From Ampelocalamus luodianensis (lineage: Eukaryota > Streptophyta > Magnoliopsida > Poales > Poaceae), in NCBI GenBank assembly GCA_036346255.1, contig CM070638.1:36270394-36334393 (forward strand): a stretch of 64,000 bases of DNA, read 5' to 3'. Below, in pieces: positions 45,643-57,638 of the stretch. The notes under the pieces are model-generated. The model saw nothing but the letters and a program-made list of their open reading frames with translations, was not told the origin of the DNA and did not search any database. Position 1 is the stretch's first letter. Every line of letters starts with the position of its first letter. Both the position numbers and the translations under genes were made by a program.

Positions 45643-48129
45643 GCCTGTTGGACCCTAAATTTATAACTTGGGACCCACTATGTTAATTTGTGTCATTCCC
45701 TAGATCAGTAGATAGCACACAGTTATATTGTTGGTTCAAACACATATCGCGAAAATGTAAAGTTATTGCATAATATTAAACAAAGTGTAAATACACCTTA
45801 TGGGTTTTGACTTGCAGAATAGCCGGGTAGGCCAAATACCTTTCAAAGATCAGCAGCGGAAGCAGAATCAAAATATAACACATGGAACCCCCACGATATA
45901 CCCACCAGTAATGAATTGGGGGCTCGTGACCTAGTTCTTTGTGAGGACCCCGGTTTATTCGGCTTGTACTTTTTAACCATCCACTTGGTCCTAACAGTAC
46001 AAATCAAATAAACCAAGCCTCGAGATATGTATACTTCCCAAAATTGCAGATACACACCTGCTACAAAATCATGCATCAATTCCATTCATACACATAGAGC
46101 CAAGCGAAAGCAACAACTAAAGACATACATAATATAAAGAGAGTTATTACAAAAGAGAGGCCAACCGCCAAATAACACATAAGTAACTAATTTAAACAAT
46201 GGAAGCAAAAGGCCATAAGATGGCGATAAACAAAGCCAATCGGTGTGCCTTTACCCACAAGGCAACCAACCGGACCGCCAAGCTAATCGTCCCAAACAGC
46301 GCAAGAACACTACTCACAAAAGTGATGCCCTTGGGGCTCACCTTCTTCCTCTGCAACAATTAATATTAAGCAAAGCGTATGAGTACAAAACTTGTTTTTG
46401 TACTCGCAAGACCGACGGTGAGATAACGAACTATAATTAACTACATGCAAGCTTTATTTAAGTGGATGAGGCTCTAGACTTATTTTCAAGATAAAGCAAG
46501 TTTTCATTTGCAATAGGGTAATAGATTCAAAGCAAGTTTGCAATTAACTTTTATTGTTCAAATAAAAGAGAGACAATTATAACAATAGATAGATGACAAC
46601 ACTAACCTAGAAGTGACTAACCCATAGTCACCACAACAATAGCATGAAGTACCCTTCATACCACCCATGTCAAGTTTAAGTTTTTAAAAGGTTGTAGTCT
46701 AGTTCTTGTGGGAAATAATCAAGCGTGTCCATAACCTAGGACGAGGCTATTCGAATAGTTTTAACCTCGCAGGAGTACCAATGTACCCACACGATAGACC
46801 GCCTTTCCACCACCACGGTTAGCACACTTCCTTTGGTATGCGGGCATGGCTAAATCTAACAAGACGCTTTCCAATGGACGATGCTAATTAAGAGCCGCAA
46901 CCACGGAGAAAGACACATTAGACAAATTTAACCGGTCGCTAATGCTCCCTCCAACACCACAAACACACACACACAGAACACACCCACCGACCAGCTCATA
47001 ATTAACACCTCCAAAGTACTTAGTCAAGAGAGGTTCCATATCCCCTCGTGTGGTTAGCACGCATAATTGCTTGGATCAATGACACAAGTAACTCGGTCCT
47101 TAAGGACTTAGGCACCATTCCAATCACACCCAACAGATCACCCAACATACCATTGTGCCCAAGCCAAGATATAATTTTTGTTTTGGTTTTGATTTGCAAA
47201 TTGGTAAAACACAAGGGTTGGGTATAATGGAATAATAATAGCGATAGTGTGATCAAGATCACCGACTAAGTCGATAATCGCCCAATACTACCGATAACTA
47301 GGCATGACTAAGCAATATTTATTCGAAATCTACTAAGTGACAAGAGCTCATCCAACGAACTCTAATCACAAGAAATAACCTAGGCTTAGGTAGTAGAGGA
47401 TATTGATTTACCTACAGATTATGCAACTAGGGATTAACTAATCAATTTAACAACCAAATAGCAATGCATACATACGTTTAAACAACGTATTAGACTTTAA
47501 AAGTAATGGGATTGAATGGGAAATGATCAAACCGCTTGCCTTCTTGTCGTTGCTCAAATTGTTGCGGAGGGTCGTTCTCGGGTTACCGCAAATGTCGAAG
47601 CCTAGCTTAAAAGCAAAAGAAGCGAGAACAACCAAAGAAGACGAGCAACACTTAAACAAAAGAGCAAGCAAAACTTATCCAATTGCGACGAAATTTATAC
47701 ACAAGGTAAAGTACGAATATACCTAGACATAGAAACTGGAAAGACCTAATTTGGATTTGTGGTGCAAAAGATATTCCCTAAAAATCTATTTTCTGGCCAT
47801 AATTAGATCTGTGAGCAAAAATATTTTCTAGAAAGATTTTGAAGCTGAAACTTTTATGGTAGCTACCTCAGATAGTGATAAGCCATATAAAATTTCAGGT
47901 CATTTGGGGTTAAAATGATTTAGTTATGATTTTTCTAAGTTATAAATCTAAGACATGATTAATTTAGTATAAAGACCATCAGAAACCTATACTAAGCTAA
48001 AGTACTTTAACAGATGCATTTATAGAACTTTAGTTTGTTAAATTTGGAGCTACAGAGAAAAAGATATGCAATTTTGAAGTTTAAAACGATTAATATGTGC
48101 AAATAAAAGCTCTCGGAACTAAATCTGGA

Positions 48130-49240
48130 AGACCAATAAAAACTGGGGAGGTCGTGGGCCGATGATCAAGGATCGCACGGCTCACGAGCTCTGATGCTAA
48201 AACCTGCACAAGCACCTGGGCGCAAAGACCTCGCCGTGCCTAGGAGAGGTCTTAGCCGTTGATGCTGAATCCAATGGCCCCGACCACCGGATGCACAGCA
48301 CTCGCGAAGGAGCTCCTCGCGCACTAGGGAGGTCGTGGCCATCAGATCTGGATCTGGCGGCCCCGAGCTCCACGAGGTGGTCCTACGGCTATTTAACTAA
48401 GGGGGAGGTCTGGACGGTTAAGATTTCCCGAGGGGAGGTCTTAACGGTCTAGATCTGATCGGAGGAGAGGACCTAAACGGTGAGCTTAACAGCGAGAGAT
48501 CTTGACGTCTAGGATCTCACCGAGGAGGTCCTAAACGGTCACGATCTCAACGGGGAGGTCCTAAGCGGGTTTTTAACAGAGAGAGGTCTGGACGGTTAAG
48601 ATCTCACTGAGGAGGTCCTAACGGTCGAGATTTCCCTCGGGGAGGTCCTCCAACACAGCGCTTTAACAGAGAGAGATCTGGATGGCTCAGATCTCCATGG
48701 GAGAGGTCCTGAGCGGTCCAGATCTAGGCGGGGAGGTCCTCACAGTTAAGACCAGCACGAGGAGGTCCTGAGGTTCTCTTTACAAAAAGACCAAGGGGTG
48801 GTCTTTTGCAAAGAGGACCCTCGGGGTGGTTTTGAAGGTTTCTTTACAAAAGGCCGGGGTGGTCTTTTGCAATGAGGACCTCGAGAGGTGGTTCAAGAGG
48901 GTGGTTTTGACAAAACGACCGGGTGACCTTTTGCACAGAGGACCTCAAGGAGGTCTTTTGCAAAGAGGACCCCAAGGCGGAGGTGATCTTAACGGCCGGT
49001 TTTACCTATGGAGGTCTTTAACGGCCGTGATTCCAAATGGTGGAAGGTCCCGCGCTAAGGACTTAGACTAGAGATCTAACGATCCGGATCAACAATGAAG
49101 AGGTCCTTAGGGCTAGGATTAGATCGATGAGATCTTGGGAGCTAGAGTTTTTGCCGATAAGATCCCACGGTGCGAAACTAACACGGGGAGGTCCTGGAGG
49201 GTCACAATGACCCGAGGAGGTCCAAAGTGACTTGACAAAA
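48130..49240 (-). repeat. GC-rich tandem array of the Tekay-type solo LTR
   Basis: Reverse copy of the GGACCTCC / AGATCTGAGCCGT array seen at 29340-31440, with units of about 30-40 bp. Frames such as 48826-49071 are products of the repeat. Confidence 0.85.
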
Positions 49241-49319
49241 ATGCGACAACGCACCAGACACCGGCTTTGGTCACCGGCTCGTCGCCAACGACCACGACCA
49301 GCGGCGCGGTCCATCGGGC

Positions 49320-49350
49320 AAAATGTTCGCAATACTATTGCGAACATTTT
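49320..49350. repeat. Perfect 15-bp palindrome with one-base centre
   Basis: AAAATGTTCGCAATA, C, TATTGCGAACATTTT. It lies in the minus-strand solo LTR and I see no equivalent in the plus-strand LTR of the same family. Confidence 0.9.
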
Positions 49351-52300
49351 GAGGGCACAAATGTCGCCGGACACGACCCATATCGCCGGCGAGCCGGAAC
49401 GAGGCGGAGATCAAGTACGGGAAAAGTGAAAACCGAGAAAGACTTCGCCGCGACCTAAACTATCAAGTGCTTAAGCTACAGGAGGTCATTGTGAACTCAC
49501 CTGGGCCCAAAGGAGGTCCAAGGGAGGTCGAGGAGTTCCAATGACGACGACCGCCACCGGGCCGAGGAAGACAACGCGGCAAGCAATCCGAGCAATAGAG
49601 GACCAAAGAGTGGTGCGGTTAGCTCTCAAGGACTCACCAAAGTCCAAGAGTGATGAATTGGAGGAGGGGCAACCTACGGAGAGGAGGACGGCGGCGGTTT
49701 TCGACGAACAGACTCCAGACCTTGATTCACCGCTCCTGCAGCACAAGCCAAACCAAGTTAGGGAATGTACTGTGAGGTCGAAGGAACGCGTTGCGATGCT
49801 AGAAAAGGGGGCGGGGACACGAGCACCGTCGGCGATGAGGAGCTCTGCGCCAACAATGGCGGAAGGTGATTTGAGTGATTCAACTCAAGCAAGCGAGTGG
49901 TGTAAACTGGGTCTGGAAGGGTGAAAGGAGGACAACGGCGAGAGTTGGGTGTTAAGTAGAAGAGGGAGCTCGGTCCACAATGGCTCTCGCACGGGAGGTC
50001 CAATGGCGGTCATGGGAGCCGAGCGACGGGAGCGGTAGAAGGAGACTTCAGAGCAAGCCCCGAGCACAATAAATGCATGCCGGTGAGGAGCGGTTGGGAG
50101 GTGACTAGGCGCCGCTCTCCTCACGACTTCACTTGCGCGCACGATCGCACGTGGGCGAGCGGAGGAAGAAGATGACCACGATTTACATCGGGCCCACGGG
50201 TCACGGCACAGAGCGGCTCGAGTCGGCGCTGCGAATTGGTTCGGCCGAGTCAATTGACTCGAGCCCGAGCCTGACCCGCGCCCGAGGAATAGTGCAAACC
50301 CATTAGGGTTTTGATTTTCAAAGCTGAAACTTTGCAGGTTTAATTGGGATAGCAAAACAACTCCGAAATTTCTGAAATTTTAACTGGAGCTTGCTAACTT
50401 TAGAATTAACCTCCCATAAAATTTTCAGAGATTTTGGTGTGCTAGAGTTTCCTCAAGAAATTCCAGAACGTTATCTCCGGGGTTTGACCAGGGTTTGACT
50501 TGCCTCTAAACCGTTTCAAATCATTTCCAAAAATTAGGAAATAATTCAGAGGTGCCACCAAGCAACCCTAGAACCAGGAAAATATTTCGAGCATTATCAC
50601 AAGATTGACAAGATGATCTTTGCCTTGAGAGAATTGAAGGTTTTGATTTTGCATTTCCCAAAATTCCTTTGCAAGAATTTAAAAGTTCGACAATGTAAGG
50701 GAGTAAGAAAAAGTTTTAATTTCTACTCATTTTCTTACATTTGAAACACAAGTTGAAAATGGGGATGTTACATTCTTGGCCCTCTTGATCTTCAGTCTTG
50801 TCTAATGCTCACAATTGTCCATGTCACCTTCTTCTTTTATGCTCATTGACTAAAAGAATATATAAAGTGAGCATGAGTACACAACCGTACTCGTGAGCCA
50901 ACACAAAATGCAATTATTATACATGCAGTGCTAATCAAGCGAGGTTCATGGTTGTTTTAGTTGCACAAAGCCAAGTTTGAATTAGACTTAGCATTTTTAC
51001 TAACATAGGTTTTATAAACTGAGTTTTTGTTGTAAAGTACTAGTGGAGATTCTGTCTCCTATATCATTGAGTGGCTCCGTCCACTCAATGCTCATTTTCA
51101 TTTCTCGGGTCACATTCCGTAATTACCACTGGTCCTCGACGAGGCTCTTTCAATTCTCAGGGCCCCAGCCCACATTTTCAATTCACCCACAAATGGTTTT
51201 TATAAAAATAAAAGCTACCTCAAGCAAGTTCTCTGCACCGCTCTTGACCATAAGCACGGCTATCCAGATAGTTTTCTTACTCTGCAGAGTTTGCACACTT
51301 TACCAACAAGAGATATTCAACTCATAATATCTCTAACACACGTCCATAGGTGTGCGACTAAGTTGATTACCACAAGGCCTTTACATTGTCTCACCTCAAC
51401 GCAACCCCACACCACTAAGTATCACCTCTTTGGGCCTCACCCCCGGGAGGTCTCCTATTTGCGTTGTGCAAATCAATGTCTCTCTTGCCCTTTGTACACT
51501 CTACACACCCACCAATGGTGGAGTTGTGAGGCGGCGGACAAATTAGTCAGCCAGGTCGTACCCCTTATAGACTTGTGGTTGCACTATTTTTACATAAGAG
51601 ATTATCACAAGATTCAGTCCTTAATTGACTCGGGCGGTACATCCACATACCTACTTTCTCTTGTGCAACCATCACTAGCCATTCTTTCCAGCCACCCAAG
51701 TCGAAATCAGTTTTTTGGTTTTCCTTTGTTTTGCACATACCAGCCAGGCTCCAGCCTCGGCTGCCCAATTTAATTTTCAAATAGTTGAATGTTGTTGGGC
51801 AATTTATTGCCCGCATGACACTTAGATATAGACTTATTAACTAGTTTGTAAACCATTAATTCTAGGGTGACAAAGGATAGTGTTCAATTTCAAGGTTTGG
51901 AATTTTATACACGATTATCATTAAGGCATTAACTATGAGCTAGACCAATTTAGTTGTATAAATCATAGCAATGCAATTTCATAATTTAAAACAATATAAT
52001 TGCATTTCAAAAGTAGGTGCAAAATGATCAAAGTGTTGACTCGCCTTGCTCAATATTTTGATAACCTCAGTCCTGTTCTTGCTCAATGCTTTGATAATCA
52101 TCTCGTTCAATGTGGTGATAATCGTCCTGTTCAATGTTCTAACAATCTTATTCTTGGTGGGATTGTTGTTCCATCATAGCTTCAGATTCTAATTACGCAG
52201 AATACGGTTGAATCCAAGAACGCTGAAAGTAACCAAATGAAATCCAATAAATCTAAAGATATTCAACCCAAATGAAACACTTCAAATGAAAGCAAACATA

Positions 52301-55300
52301 CCTATTGGCATCTCGAAAGAAGGGAGTACTTCAGATGAGAACAAAACACACTCATCTCGAGTTGATGAAGGAAATACTACAGACAAAATATATCCAAAGG
52401 AGTTGATGAAAGAAATACTGCAGACGAATTATGTCCAAAGGAGTTTATGAAGGAAATACTATAGACGAATTATATCCAAAGTAGTTTATGAATGAAATAT
52501 TTCAGATGGCACGAAGTACATCCCAATAGTCGAACTGAAAGAAATACTTCAGACCAAAGTAGATAGATCCAAACCATATTTGTTTGGTCTAATTGCGGGG
52601 TCTTTGATTGTTAGTCAAGCTTAGGATTGGACAACTGTTTGATCCAGAGTGAGGGTGAGAGGGATCAAGCTCTCAAGAAGTCCACTGGTGTAGAAAGTGA
52701 TGAATCCAGCTGAGAGGGAGAGAATATCCGTAGGAACATTCCTTAATAGTTACCTACATACGAGAGATTGCCCAGCTAGATATGATTCTCTTATCCACAT
52801 TCGGATCACGAATTGTTTGATTATTGGGAACAAATAGCGGTGGATGATGGTTGAAGCCTATAGAAGGCTGTTTGGAGGATGAGTTACTTTCATCCACTTA
52901 GGAACGTATTATTGCTATCATACGCGGCACCTGGCTGTTCTAATGATTCTTTTAGTTATTACTTCCTATTTATTGAGAAAGTTCCATGATAGTTAGGTGG
53001 GACCTAGTTCACTTAATGATTTCTTTTATGATTTTATATTTACCAAGAAAATTCTATGAGCCTTAGCTGGAACTTCTAGGCATCGGCTAGATATCAGTCT
53101 TGTGAGTTAACCGGTTGTATCGTTGGCTGCAAATTCTTGTTTAGTTTCTATTTGCCACTAAGACCTAATTATAGGTGAAGTTCAGTTGTCATATTATTGC
53201 CTTAGTTGATATTGATCTTTGTTGAGTAAACTAACCTTTACTACTACAATAGCTAATGGCTTGGGGTTAAGTGGCCGCCTAGACATCAATTATATGATCA
53301 TTTCTTATCAAGGTTCAACCTTATGGTTTAGCATCACCTCTATTTAAAGTCTTTATTTTAATTTAACTCTTAATGATGTACTAGCTAGCTTTATTACTTG
53401 CGTGGCTTGACTTACACTAAAGTAAACCTATCATGTTAGGTTGATCCTTACCTACAACTAGTGTTAAGGATTACTATGCTAAGATTAACTGTAGACACGA
53501 TGTTGTTAGATTATAGCATATAACCTTATGTTTTAACTTCTTGAGTTGATCATTGTAGTTTTATTCTTTAGTTAATTTACTTACAACACAATTTCTTGTT
53601 AAATGGTTGACCCATTGCTTGTTTGAACCATCGACAATGTTAACGATTTTAACCTAGGTTACAAGTGAAGAATTCAGCTAAACATGTTATCTTAACTAAA
53701 TGCTAACCGGCTTCTAAGTAACTATTGAGTTTCAAATGTTCGACCGTCAGACATACACTAATGAAGTACTAGTTGACGCTTAATAGCTTATTGCTCACAG
53801 CTAACTAACCTCTAATTACTCACACTAATCACCTAAGCTAACCACTATTTAACTTACTGCCCTTCTTAGTTAATCTCCTTAGCATCTAAATCAGTAAAAC
53901 ACAAGGCTACGTAGGCATTATATGGAAAGCACTTTTAGATGGTTAACACCCTATGAATTCTGATCAACCTTTTAAGCAATCCACTATTACCAGTACTACA
54001 TCGTGTGCCAATGAGACCACTATACTGAATATGCGCCTAATAGCTAGGCTTTGTTCTTCCAATCTCACTGCCAAAAACAATTAACTATCATTTAATTATT
54101 TGAACTAATATATTATTTAATCTTATTATTATGGTCAATTTCCTATGCTCCCATTATCATTATTAGTCTTTTTAATTAACCCTTATTAATTAATATTTAC
54201 TTTAATTTAAAAGAAAGAACTTATTAATTGTATTTAATTTACTAACCAATTAACCAGCTAACTAACTAGTGTCTGCCTTAGCTACTTACTGTAAGGAGGG
54301 GCACATCTATCAATTAGCACCACCGACAGCGCAAATGGCTAATTAAATTATATAGTGATTTTTACTAATCTTCGAACTACTTGAATTAACTAACCTAATT
54401 TAGCCATTTAAGGAAATTAACTATCATGTGCATGCTAACTAGAATCTCCAGCAAGTAACCCCCTTGCTATCTGCTCTTACTTAACCAATCTCTTTTGTGG
54501 GGCCCACTGTCATAGAGCCATTCCAGAGAGCAACAAACAGAGAGAGCCAGAGAGAGATACGGAGGCCCACTTGTCATTCACACCAACACAGAGAAAGAAG
54601 AGAGCACAGGAAGGGAAAACAGAGGAAGCGCCAGGGCGACTCGGGTGGTGCTCAACGCCGACGACAGCGGCGGCCGTGAGTGCCAAAAACGAAACCGAGA
54701 CTCCCGTGGGCGGTGGAGGCGTGACCGGAGATGGCCGGTGGCGGCTGGGCGGAGGTACATGGCAGCCGGCCGTGCGGGTGGAAAGGCGCGGCGGCACACG
54801 TGTGAGAGAGGGGTGACTTTTGGGCGAGCACGAGCATGAGGGGGCTAAGGGGGTCTCACCTGTGCCGACAAAGGTGGCCGAGGATGACTGTGGCGGCCTA
54901 GCGATGGGGCCTACGGCGGCTCGGGTGTGGCTCGCCGTGGGGGTGACGCCATGGAGAGGGGAAGCTCAAATGGGAGGTTGAGGAAGAACGGGGAGGCGAG
55001 GCGACGCTCCCAGCGAGGAATCGAAGAGATGCTCACCGGCGGTGAAGGGGCGACGCTGGCGGCGGTTTTGGGCCAGAACCGGGGAGGACGACAGATACGG
55101 CGTGCTCCACATGAGAGATCCTCCAATTGATTGGGGGAAGCACCGAGGGGACTTGGGAACACGTTTTGACATGCTTGGATGGTGGAGAGGCTCGCCGATA
55201 CGACCGGAAAGGCGACGGATTGGCAGCGACCGTGCGACGGCTTGAAGCAAAGCCGGCTCGGGGATGCTTGGTGAGGAAGAAAGTGGAGTGGGGATGAAGG

Positions 55301-55335
55301 GGGGAGGAGAAGGATGGCCAGGAGGGGTTGTGGCG

Positions 55336-55352
55336 CTGCAATTTATATGCAG
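55336..55352 (-). promoter_or_regulatory. TATA box of the minus-strand 5' LTR
   Basis: CTGCATATAAATTGCAG on the minus strand, downstream of a GC-rich region, comparable with the TATA at 25580 in the other reversed LTR. Confidence 0.55.
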
Positions 55353-56129
55353 GAGGGGAGGAGGGGGTCGGTGGCAGCCAGGCGGTCGATGGAGACAGGC
55401 GGCGTGGGCACAGGAGTTCCGAGAGGAGTTGGTGCGAGGACGATGTGGCATGGCGACGTGCTGCAGCAGGGTGTGGGTGCAAGGACAAGGGCGTGCGGCT
55501 TCACGCGCGAGGTGGGGGCGGCGATGACCGGAGCAGGTGAGGCGGTGCATGTTTGGATGACTGCGGAAGAAGGGAAAGAGAGAGAGAGAGATGGAGCTGG
55601 GTCTGAGGCTTGGTGGGCTGCTGGGCCGCGCAGGCTAGTGGGCCCACTCTGCTTTGGCTGCCAGAAAAAATGGAGGTAAAGCAAAGGGGAGAGGAAAAGA
55701 AAAAGGCTAGGAGAATTTGGGAAAAAGAAAAGAGAACAAACAGTTTTAGGTTTGCTAGACTCTCGTATCTGCTTTACTAAACTCTTATATTTGTTTTAAG
55801 AAATTTTCCTAGGGTGACAGTAAAATCTGATATCTGCCAATGAATTCTAATTGGGCTTTTGAATATTATTTCAATTTTAGGGTTTATATTTTAGGCAATA
55901 TTTAAAAGGGCAATACTTTAGGTTTATTTTGCTTTTGCAATTATGTTTCTAGGGTTCCGTATTTAGGGCTTACGTTTTTAGGGTTTCTGCTTTACCTTAC
56001 TTGTGTTGGCAAAACAAAATACTGATCAAATAACTCCAAAAATATAGGCAAGAATGATGGCAACAGATAACACATAAAAAGTTTTAAAAATCCTGTATTT
56101 TTATATTTGGACACTTTTGGGGTGCTGCA

Positions 56130-56288
56130 ACTCCTAGACCCCTTCGTTCTCGGATGTGTTGTACTCTTTCGTTGTGGCTACCTTTTGCAGCAAAGGCAAC
56201 CCTTCTGTACCCTTTGTTATATGCGAAGAGGTACATGATACCCCTCGACTAGGTCGAGATATACTCCAGGCTTGATCTCTTTGTTAGG
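56130..56288 (-). repeat. Rest of the Tat/Retand-like LTR fragment
   Basis: The ACTCC duplication shows that 42538 and 56135 were adjacent before the nested insertion. This stretch is then the upstream part of that minus-strand LTR, up to the kinase homology that starts at about 56290. Its own LTR end and target duplication are not clear. Confidence 0.45.
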
Positions 56289-56289
56289 T

Positions 56290-57190
56290 CGTTGGGGCCG
56301 GTGAGCCACCTCTACACTGATAATTTTAGCGACAGTAACCTGCTGGGGGCTGGAAGCTTTGGGAAAGTTTACGAGAGTCAACTAAGCACCGGCTTGGTGG
56401 TTGCAATAAAAGTTCTAAATATGCATCCAGAACAAGCTACGAGAAGCTTTGATGTCGAGTGTCCTGCGCTACGCATGACTCAACACCGCAACTTGCTAAG
56501 GATATACACCTGTTCAAACCTGGACTTCAAAGCGTTGGTTCTTCAGCATATGCCTAATGGTAGCTTGGAAACATACTTGCACACTGAAAGTAGGCCATGT
56601 TTGGGATTCCTCCAGAGGTTGGACATTATGCTAAATGTCTCGATGGCAATGGCTCAGCACTGTGAGGTAGTCCTGCACTAGTGCACTATGACCTAAAGCC
56701 CATCAATGTTTTATTCGACGAAAACATGACCTCAAATGTGGCAAACTACGGCATTGCAAAGCTGTTATTTCGTGATGACAACTCTGTAGTTTCTGTCAGC
56801 AAGCCAGGAACAATTGGGTATATGGCACCAGGTACTCGCACTACTTTTGCTCTTGATCTTGTTAAACCATCTATTTTTATCATTAATATTCCTTCTGTTT
56901 TGACCAGAATATGGATCCATTGGAAAAGCGTCAAGAAAAAGAGTGACGTCTTCAGCTATGGGATCATGCTTCTTGAAGTATTCACTGGAAAGAAACCGAC
57001 TGATCAAATGTTTGTCGGAGAACTAAGCCTTAGGGGTGGGTTAATCAAGCATTTCCAACAAGGCTTATTGATGTTTTGATGACCGACTACTGCAAGCTTC
57101 CTCTAGTTGTTTGGGTAACTTCCTAGTGCCAATGTTTGAGTTCGGTTTACTATGCTCGAGTGACTTGCCTGACCAATTAGGTTGAGCCAT
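56290..57190 (+). pseudogene. LRR-XII receptor-like kinase fragment (Xa21/EFR-like), pseudogene
   Basis: Only the kinase part remains. The juxtamembrane segment VSHLYTDNFSDSN leads to the Gly-rich loop LLGAGSFGKV and VAIKVLNM with the ATP-binding Lys. HRNLLRIYTCSNLDFKALVL and MPNGSLETYLH are typical of this subfamily. The catalytic loop is HYDLKPINVLFDENM (non-RD type) and follows a short duplication with a stop at 56679. The Mg-binding DFG is NYG. An intron with GT...AG ends (56831-56908) splits APE in the usual place. A two-base insertion after GKASRK shifts the frame; SDVFSYGIMLLEVFTGKKPT continues, and the C-terminus (FLVPMFEFGLLCSSD) can be followed to about 57185. The LRR and transmembrane parts are absent. 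Clearly non-functional. Confidence 0.88.
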
Positions 57191-57638
57191 TCCTCTGAGA
57201 TCTAGAGCTTCATCTTTGTTTCTTCTGGTAGATTCTTTCCAATTCAGAAATGAACTTATTTGGGAAGAACCAATTAGAGGCCAGAGAGAGGCAACCCAAC
57301 TGATGGGAGCCCACCGAGGCTCCGCCCCCCACCCCCGCCGCCATTCCCCTTCCCCCCTCCTGACCATCCGCCAGCACCCCACACAATCGCTCTCCCGTCC
57401 CTCCGCTGGTTTGGCCCCAAAACCCCAAAACCTCCACTGCCGCTCCCAATTTACTCCCCAAATCTACTCCACCTCCACTCCGGCGAGGGCTGCCTGTATC
57501 ACCGGCGATGTGGCCGCTCACGCCACTGAAGGAGGTCGATGAGGTCCCGGAGACTCCCCTCAGCCACAGCCATCCGGGTGCCCTCGTGTTAACTGGATTC
57601 CTTCATCAAAGGTACCTCACCCACCGCCCACTAGCTCA
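57191..57638 (+). other. Transition from kinase pseudogene to LINE 5' region
   Basis: C-rich leader-like sequence (57300-57540) ahead of LINE ORF1. The exact LINE start is not visible because I found no matching 3' end or target duplication in the window. Confidence 0.45.

Larger units (their letters stand above)
45940..50772 (-). mobile_element. Solo LTR, Tekay-type, minus strand, 4833 bp, TSD TTCTT
   Basis: Minus strand TGTAACATCCCCATTTT (50772) to CCGGGGTCCTCACA (45940), flanked by TTCTT at 45935-45939 and 50773-50777. Without it CTAGTTCTT joins GGCCCTCTTGATC, as in the sister LTR copy at 42830. It is the same family as the LTRs of the 28717 element (shared start with AAATGTAAGAAAATGAG, GC tandem array, CTATTCGAATAG at 46747-46758) but lacks the MITE. 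No internal region. Confidence 0.93.
42539..56129 (-). mobile_element. Minus-strand Tekay-related element, deleted, TSD ACTCC
   Basis: Right end on the minus strand: TGCAGCACCCCAAAAGTG (decayed TGTAACACCCC). Left end: TATCAGACCCC (decayed TG). ACTCC at 42534-42538 and 56130-56134. Parts from right to left: 5' LTR 56129-45646, PBS 45642-45629, knuckle gag 44990-44520, then a 3' LTR of which only the last 1.2 kb remains (43770-42539). Pol is deleted. Both terminal dinucleotides have mutated, so it is older than the 28717 element. A 4.8-kb solo LTR (45940-50772) is nested in the 5' LTR. Confidence 0.85.
45646..56129 (-). repeat. 5' LTR of the minus-strand element (about 5.65 kb without the nested LTR)
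   Basis: From TGCAGCACCCC (56129) to GGGTCCAACA (45646) on the minus strand. Contains a TATA box (near 55340), the dyads CTCTGCAGAG (51280-51289) and CTATCCAGATAG (51260-51271), and a GAGTAC...GTACTC-type repeat near 50872-50890. ORFs at 54497-55684 on both strands lie in its GC-rich part and carry no known domain. The AT-rich 51700-54400 stretch holds no gene. Confidence 0.8.

Noticed and set aside
49486..50355. Frames of 81-156 residues on both strands
   Set aside because: Inside the 45940-50772 solo LTR; no recognised domain.
54497..55684. Cluster of 60-194-residue frames on both strands
   Set aside because: GC-rich part of the minus-strand 5' LTR; same situation as the other LTRs.
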